Positions 49,766 to 50,615 of a stretch of 50,615 bases of DNA are shown one piece after another. This DNA is from Planctomycetota bacterium (GTDB lineage: Bacteria; Planctomycetota; Phycisphaerae; Phycisphaerales; SM1A02). The notes under the pieces are model-generated. The model searched no databases. It was given only the letters and a program-made list of their open reading frames with translations, and was not told the origin of the DNA. The stretch's first letter is position 1; every line of letters begins with the position of its first letter. The position numbers and the translations under genes were made by a program. The stretch spans positions 1 through 50,615 of the forward strand of contig JADFIR010000020.1 in NCBI GenBank assembly GCA_022566535.1, read 5' to 3'.

Positions 49766-50182
49766 CCGACATCGTACTTGGAGGGCCCTCTCTCCCGGGG
49801 TGAAGATTGGACTCCTTCGCCAACACCTCTGGTTCTCCTTGTCATCCCGACGGCCTGGGCTTCACCGCCCAGGTCGTCTTGTTATCAGGCCGCGCCTGCG
49901 GGGACTGGATCGCATTTGAATATCGGGCCTGCTAGTTATGGCGTCCAAGCCGGTTGCCATCGCGCCTGCATAACCGGCACGCTTTTGCACGCTGGCATCC
50001 TCAGCGGCCCCCTTACCCAGAACGTCCAAGTCGTCCGGATCCGGGCGAAACCTCCAGCCGGCGATTGATTCCGGCCTGGCGAATCGTACGCTTCGTCTTC
50101 ACAACTCAAGACGTGCTGGGATTGGGCCCCCGGCAACCGAAGATTCGAATCGTCATCTGGCCAACACCGAAAGGGGTGCACG
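49766..50182 (+). other. Terminator 3 and leader of fibro-slime gene 4
   Basis: A strong hairpin (49849-49880) follows gene 3. The first 75 bp keep the array-type sequence. After that the sequence differs from the other leaders, except for GAATCGTACG near 50088, which also occurs before genes 2 and 3. No gene is seen. Confidence 0.4.
49849..49880 (+). terminator. Terminator after fibro-slime gene 3
   Basis: GACGGCCTGGGC pairs with GCCCAGGTCGTC (one wobble) around TTCACC, followed by TTGTTA. It is related to the terminators after genes 1 and 2 but has a different loop. Confidence 0.7.
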
Positions 50183-50615
50183 ATGAACGTGAATGCGAAT
50201 CTTCATTCCACCACCAGTCTCAGCTTGCTCGCGTCTGTGTTCGTACTGGGGGCGTTCCCGTCCGGGGCCGCGGCCCAGGCCGATCCGCCGGAGACGATCG
50301 AGCTGACCGGCATCGTCCGCGACTTTCTGCCCAGCCACCCGGATTTCGATGTGGTTCCCAACGAGGGGTGGGGCCATTACATGTGGAACATCGCGCCGGT
50401 CCTGGGCGGCGATGGCAAGCTCATCTACGTGGGCGGGGGATTCAAGGTCCAGAGCCAATGCCTCGAGTCGACCGGGCGGCCGATCTGCTGGACCCTCTAT
50501 GACCCTGACCCTGACGTGGGAGATACACCCGCTGTCCCGGGGAACCCCGATAACGGCGGCATCGAGGGCCCGTGGACGTTCGCCACATGGTTCCGCGACA
50601 TTCCGGGGATCAACT
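50183..50615 (+). CDS. Secreted fibro-slime domain protein 4 (partial, runs off the window)
   Basis: The first 144 codons are present. The signal peptide is MNVNANLHSTTSLSLLASVF followed by VLGAFPSGAAAQA. The domain start is LTGIVRDFLPSHPDFDVVPN, EGWGHYMWNIAPVLGGDGKL, then FATWFRDIPGIN at the edge. It is closest to protein 3. The ribosome-binding site is the AAAGGGG 8 nt upstream of the ATG. Confidence 0.8.
   Translation, partial: MNVNANLHSTTSLSLLASVFVLGAFPSGAAAQADPPETIELTGIVRDFLPSHPDFDVVPNEGWGHYMWNIAPVLGGDGKLIYVGGGFKVQSQCLESTGRPICWTLYDPDPDVGDTPAVPGNPDNGGIEGPWTFATWFRDIPGIN

Overview
The window looks like a chromosomal segment of a Gram-negative, flagellated planctomycete (Phycisphaerae-like). 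The evidence is high GC; a secreted protein ending in paired planctomycete dockerin/EF-hand repeats; several fibro-slime domain proteins; a pseudopilin cluster; an outer-membrane LPS-assembly lipoprotein (LptE); and tyrosine-recombinase remnants of a kind I associate with planctomycetes. The taxonomic call is inferred from gene content only.

Layout. (1) 1-2100 is a mosaic of short fragments of unrelated genes (prfB 5' end with its frameshift site, a formate-dehydrogenase-like piece, a Tat-type sulfite-oxidase-like 5' end, an N-formylglutamate amidohydrolase 3' end, a SecA 3' end). It is either a rearranged graveyard or a chimeric contig end. (2) 2098-10158 carries metabolic, envelope and secreted genes: a membrane protein coupled to a DUF4442 protein, a sugar isomerase-like TIM barrel, gamma-glutamyltranspeptidase, a hypothetical gene cut by an IS1595-family relic, a dockerin-tailed secreted protein, an FmdB-like protein, a Cys-rich lipoprotein and an O-methyltransferase. 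(3) 10255-15393 is housekeeping: tsf, rpsB, pyrC, a short uvrC and a DUF167 gene. (4) 15424-20745 is a small genomic island. It has a zinc-ribbon protein, an integrase remnant, a 1185-aa protein with an N-terminal PD-(D/E)XK-like nuclease signature and a long helical region, an integrase-tail-like reading frame and the 3' half of a tRNA-Gly(CCC). This is the best candidate for an undescribed, perhaps defensive, system. (5) 20759-25541 holds ftsH, lptE, a BamD-like TPR gene and a diacylglycerol-kinase-family gene. (6) 25716-38963 is a flagellar block in one direction: motA, motB, fliL, fliN, fliO, fliP, fliQ, fliR, flhB, flhA, flhF, flhG, a small membrane protein and a sigma-28/WhiG-type sigma factor with its own promoter and structured leader. 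(7) 39213-46154 is a PilZ gene and a type II secretion/type IV pilus-like cluster (ATPase, PilC/GspF, four prepilin-like proteins, and a pilus-like protein carrying a six-repeat NHL propeller). (8) 46432-50615 is a tandem array of at least four fibro-slime secreted proteins with duplicated leaders and terminators.

Working together, regions 6-8 suggest a surface and motility locus. It supplies the flagellar stator and export gate, pole/number control by FlhF-FlhG, a sigma factor, a c-di-GMP-type PilZ protein beside a secretion/pilus ATPase, and secreted surface proteins. Several dispersed short palindromic repeats punctuate gene ends, and 4-nt GTGA/ATGA start-stop overlaps recur within operons.
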